Origin: JADGGV01 sp035715725
Lineage (GTDB): Bacteria > Gemmatimonadota > Gemmatimonadetes > Longimicrobiales > RSA9
Assembly (NCBI GenBank): GCA_035715725.1
Contig: DASTKT010000087.1
Location: 1 to 15,670, forward strand
DNA: 15,670 bases
Direction of reading: 5' to 3'
The notes beneath the pieces are model-generated. The model had not been told where the DNA came from, ran no database searches, and saw only the letters and a list, made by a program, of their open reading frames with translations. Below, one piece after another: positions 12,820 through 15,670 of the stretch. The translations under genes and the position numbers were made by a program. Each line of letters opens with the position of its first letter. The stretch's first letter is position 1.

Positions 12820-14846
12820 GCGCGCCGGTGCAGGTCCGGCTCGCGTCCGCCGGCCTGGCGGCGCTCCTCGTCCTCGCCGCGGCGCCGCTCGGCGCGCAGA
12901 CGGCGCGCCGCGCCATGCGCGTGGACGACTTCGCGCGGCTGCGCGACGTGCGCGACCCGCAGCTCTCGCCCGACGGCAAGTGGGTGGCCTACACCGTCGG
13001 CGCCGTCGACCTCGCGAAGGACAAGAACGACAGCGACGTCTGGATGGCGAGCTGGGACGGCAAGGAGAACGTGCGGCTGACGTCGTCGCCCGAGAGCGAG
13101 AGCTCGCCGCGCTGGAGCCCGGACGGCCGCTACCTGGCTTTCCTCTCCGGGCGGCAGGACGGCGACGGCTCGCAGGTCTGGCTCCTCGACCGGCGGGGCG
13201 GCGAGGCGGTACGGCTGACCTTGCTGAAGGGCGGGGTCGACGGCTTCGCCTGGGCGCCGGACGGCAAGCGCCTGGTGCTCGAGGCGACGGACGCGGACTC
13301 CACGCCGGCAAAGGGGGATTCGGCGAAGGCGCCAAAGCCGATCGTGCTCGACCGCTACCACTTCAAGAACGACGACAGCGGCTACCTGGGCGTGAAGCGC
13401 AGCCATCTCTACCTCTTCGACGTGGAGGCGAAGAAGGTGGACACGCTGACGGCCGGGGCGTACGAGGAGAGCCAGCCGTCCTGGTCGCCGGACGGCCGGT
13501 TCATCGCGTTCGTGAGCAACCGTTCGGCGCCGGACCCGGACCGCACCTCGAACTCGGATGTCTGGGTCGTGGAGGCGCGGGCCGGCGCGGCGCCGCGCAA
13601 GGTGACCACGTACGACGGTCCGGACGACGGCCCCGTCGCGTGGAGCCCGGACGGCAAGTTCCTGGCGTACCTGCAGGGGAGCGAGACGAAGTACTCCGCG
13701 TACAACCAGGACCGGCTGGCGGTGATCCCGGTGGAGGGCGGTGAGGCGAGGATCGTCACGGCGTCGCTCGACCGCGGCGTCGCCTCGCCGCGCTGGGGGA
13801 AGGACGGCTGGCTCTACGTGCTGGTCACGGATGACCGGGCGCGCTGGCTCGGGCGTGTACGGCCGGCGGGCGGCGCGGTCGAGCACCTGACCGAGGGGAA
13901 GCGGGTCGTCGGCGCGCTGACGCAGGCGCCGGACGGGCGCATCGCCGTCACGGCCGCGACGGCCACGCAGTCCATGGAGGTGCAGGCGCTCGACAAGGGC
14001 GCACTCCGGCCGCTTTCCCACCAGAACGATGCGTGGCTCGCGGAGCTGAAGCTCGGCACGACCGAGGACCTGAGCTACACGACGAAGGACGGCAACGAGG
14101 TGCACGGGCTGCTGGTCAAGCCGGCGGACTACGAGCCCGGCCGCAAGTACCCGACGCTGCTCCGCATCCACGGCGGCCCGAACGGGCAGGACCAGTACGC
14201 GCTGAGCGTGGAACGGGAGCTGTTCGCGGCCAACGGCTACGTCGTCGTGTCCGTCAACTACCGCGGCAGCGCCGGGCGCGGCCAGGAGTGGAGCCGGAGC
14301 ATCTTCGCCGACTGGGGGCACAAGGAGGTCGTGGACCTGCTCGGCGCCATGGATGCCGTCGTCGCCATGGGCGTCGCGGACCCGCAGCGCCTCGGCATCG
14401 GCGGCTGGAGCTACGGCTGCATCCTGACGGACTACACGATGGCGACGGACACCCGCTTCAAGGCCGCCACCTGCGGCGCCGGCAGCGCCATGCAGATCGC
14501 GATGTACGGCGTCGACGAGTACATCGTGCAGTACGACAACGAGCTCGGCCCGCCGTGGAAGAGCCAGGACCTGTGGGTCAAGCTGTCGTATCCGTTCTTC
14601 CACGCGGACCGGATCAAAACACCGACGCTCTTCCTCGGCGGCGACAAGGACTTCAACGTCCCGCTCGTCGGCGGCGAGCAGATGTACCAGGCGCTCCGCA
14701 GCCTCGGCGTGCCGACGCAGCTCGTCATCTACCCGGGCCAGCACCACGGCATCAGCCGGCCCAGCTTCCAGAAGGACCGCTTCGAGCGCTACCTGGCCTG
14801 GTACGCGAAGTACCTCAAGCCCGCGGCGGCCAGCACGCAGCAGTGA
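12816..14846 (+). CDS. Exported S9-family (prolyl oligopeptidase / acylaminoacyl-peptidase type) serine peptidase
   Basis: This 676-residue protein has a signal peptide (1-27, LAALLVLAAAPLGA, cleaved before QTARR). A beta-propeller follows with TolB/PD40-like repeats ending in (S/A)PDG: LSPDGKWVAYT (50-60), WSPDGRYLAFLSG (100-112), WAPDGKRLVL (146-155), WSPDGRFIAFVSN (223-235) and WSPDGKFLAYLQG (276-288). The C-terminal alpha/beta hydrolase has the oxyanion HGGP (452-455), NYRGSAGRG (481-489), nucleophile S532 in GWSYG, D612 in GGDKDFNVP and H644 in GQHHGIS, a complete triad. The start is GTG with GGAGGGA just upstream, overlapping the coiled-coil gene by GTGA. It likely cleaves short peptides in the periplasm. 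Length is normal for the family. Confidence 0.93.
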   Translation: MSAPVQVRLASAGLAALLVLAAAPLGAQTARRAMRVDDFARLRDVRDPQLSPDGKWVAYTVGAVDLAKDKNDSDVWMASWDGKENVRLTSSPESESSPRWSPDGRYLAFLSGRQDGDGSQVWLLDRRGGEAVRLTLLKGGVDGFAWAPDGKRLVLEATDADSTPAKGDSAKAPKPIVLDRYHFKNDDSGYLGVKRSHLYLFDVEAKKVDTLTAGAYEESQPSWSPDGRFIAFVSNRSAPDPDRTSNSDVWVVEARAGAAPRKVTTYDGPDDGPVAWSPDGKFLAYLQGSETKYSAYNQDRLAVIPVEGGEARIVTASLDRGVASPRWGKDGWLYVLVTDDRARWLGRVRPAGGAVEHLTEGKRVVGALTQAPDGRIAVTAATATQSMEVQALDKGALRPLSHQNDAWLAELKLGTTEDLSYTTKDGNEVHGLLVKPADYEPGRKYPTLLRIHGGPNGQDQYALSVERELFAANGYVVVSVNYRGSAGRGQEWSRSIFADWGHKEVVDLLGAMDAVVAMGVADPQRLGIGGWSYGCILTDYTMATDTRFKAATCGAGSAMQIAMYGVDEYIVQYDNELGPPWKSQDLWVKLSYPFFHADRIKTPTLFLGGDKDFNVPLVGGEQMYQALRSLGVPTQLVIYPGQHHGISRPSFQKDRFERYLAWYAKYLKPAAASTQQ

Positions 14847-15504
14847 CGGGGCGGCGGAGGGTGGGGCGGCAGCAACGGGCGCGAGCCTTCCGCCCCAGCA
14901 GCCGCCGGCATCATCCGCTGCCCCGCCCGACGCGCCCGCGCCCCTCCCCCGGGGCGCGGGCCTGTGACTGCGTCGCCTTCGGCGGTCTCCCTCGCCTGCA
15001 CCACCGACGCGTCGATGCGTTGGCGCTCCGCATCGTCCGGACGCATGCGCCGCCCGCGCGCGGCCGCGCCGATGTGCCTCGGGTGCGCGCCACCGCCCCG
15101 TTGCCAACCATGCACGCTCGCTACGCCCGAGGCCCGCGGCGCACGCGGGCGGCGGATCGGGGACCGCACGAACCCGCCGGCACCCTCGGTCTCTGTCTGC
15201 CGGAAATGTTGGTCGGGCGGGACATGGCGTGTCTGAAACCGCAGGTACTGCGTTCCGACGGCGACGCGCGGGCACCGACCGCAGCGTCGCCATCCCTCGA
15301 CCGCGCGACCCTGCCGAGGCCGGCCGAGCCCCGGAATCGCGGATCGTCACGCTCACGCGCGCGTTCGGACGACACGCCCCAGGTGCTCAGCGACGCCCCG
15401 TCGTCTGGAGCCGCAAGCCCCTCCAGCCCGCCGACCGATAGGGCTCGCCCGCCGACCGACGCGATGCGCACGGCGGCCGGCTGGACACGGCCTCGCGACC
15501 CGTC
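14847..15504. other. 658-bp region without a recognisable gene
   Basis: I see no convincing coding sequence on either strand; the open frames here are Arg/Ala/Pro-rich and carry no family motif or ribosome site. It holds a strong hairpin (14934-14961), a 13-base direct repeat GCCCGCCGACCGA at 15426-15438 and 15447-15459, and a small hairpin CTGGAG/CTCCAG (about 15404-15425). The right-hand part probably includes the end of the insertion sequence whose transposase starts outside the window; its terminal repeat cannot be fixed without the other end. Confidence 0.6.
14934..14961 (+). terminator. Hairpin downstream of the S9 peptidase gene
   Basis: GCCCGCGCCCC (14934-14944) and GGGGCGCGGGC (14951-14961) form a perfect 11-bp GC stem with a 6-base loop, about 88 bases after the stop. 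No T-run follows, so terminator function is inferred from position and strength. Confidence 0.55.
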
Positions 15505-15670
15505 TCAGCGACCGCCTCGTGTCAGGCTGAGCAATCGCCGGATGGCCTCGACCCAGCCGAGGGGATCCAGGAAGCGGTGCCAGGCCCAGTAGCGCAGCAG
15601 GTACTTCGTCGCCACCCCATGGAAGCGACGCAGCCACGTCCGCAGCCGTCGCACCGCACCCGCGACCGTA
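15505..15670 (-). CDS. Transposase, C-terminal end only (runs off the right edge; IS1595-like)
   Basis: Read on the minus strand, the 54 codons before a TGA at 15507-15505 give RRLRTWLRRFHGVATKYL followed by LRYWAWHRFLDPLGWVEAIR and RRLLSLTRGGR. The block W-L-x-x-F-x-G-V-A-T-K-Y-L-x-x-Y-x-x-W closes many zinc-ribbon/DDE transposases that I associate with the IS1595 (ISXO2-like) group. The start and the catalytic residues lie outside the window. Whether the full gene is intact cannot be told. It ends with an ordinary stop, so this end is not obviously truncated. Family assignment is from memory of the motif and is moderate only. Confidence 0.65.
   Translation of the reverse strand, partial: TVAGAVRRLRTWLRRFHGVATKYLLRYWAWHRFLDPLGWVEAIRRLLSLTRGGR

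Noticed and set aside
12747..15356. 869-codon minus-strand open frame
   Set aside because: Antisense shadow of the S9 peptidase gene with no recognisable domain.
14964..15471. Small open frames in the region right of the S9 peptidase
   Set aside because: Composition is Arg/Ala/Pro-rich, there are no ribosome sites or motifs, and frames overlap on both strands.
1..15670. tRNA, rRNA or known riboswitch
   Set aside because: I saw no cloverleaf with a GTTC-type T-arm, no rRNA segments and no recognisable riboswitch core in the intergenic regions.

Overview
The window is very GC-rich, with gene-dense blocks, many GTG starts and four-base stop/start overlaps. Secreted S9 and DUF5700-like peptidases carry Sec signals, and the spaces between genes hold short 'TTTCACACGGAG...ACACGGAG'-type repeats. 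Taken together this suggests a Gram-negative-type, high-GC environmental bacterium; Gemmatimonadota is my best guess (inference, no marker gene is present).

Left block (181-6429, all minus strand): a four-gene run transcribed leftwards. It encodes an ArsA/GET3-family ATPase with a C-terminal HSP20-like domain, an HMG-CoA reductase with an extra N-terminal domain, a WS/DGAT-type acyltransferase and an ABC1/UbiB-family kinase-like protein. The last two genes overlap by ATGA. A perfect 29-bp inverted repeat separates the reductase from the acyltransferase and ends three bases before a near-ideal ribosome binding site. The set points to isoprenoid supply plus neutral-lipid or prenyl-lipid handling at the membrane. 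The ATPase may serve membrane-protein targeting, and the UbiB protein ends in a hydrophobic tail.

Middle block (6430-9379): a divergent intergenic region full of repeats, then two plus-strand genes, a short-chain dehydrogenase (possibly leaderless) and a secreted HExxH metallopeptidase of DUF5700 type. They are separated by tandem 25-bp repeats and hairpins. The block ends at a convergent junction with a terminator-like hairpin inside a second pair of facing repeats.

Iron block (9380-12020, minus strand): feoB, a 65-residue cysteine-rich zinc-ribbon-like protein and feoA, joined by two GTGA overlaps. A good sigma70-like promoter with a dyad at the predicted start site lies upstream of feoB. 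The small cysteine-rich protein occupies a FeoC-like position but is not FeoC-like in sequence, and is the most attractive candidate for an undescribed component.

Right block (12021-15670): a non-coding region with a 9-bp minisatellite, then a small membrane-anchored coiled-coil protein coupled (GTGA) to an exported S9 prolyl-oligopeptidase-family peptidase. About 660 bp without a recognisable gene follow. At the edge is the C-terminal end of a transposase that enters the window from the right on the minus strand.
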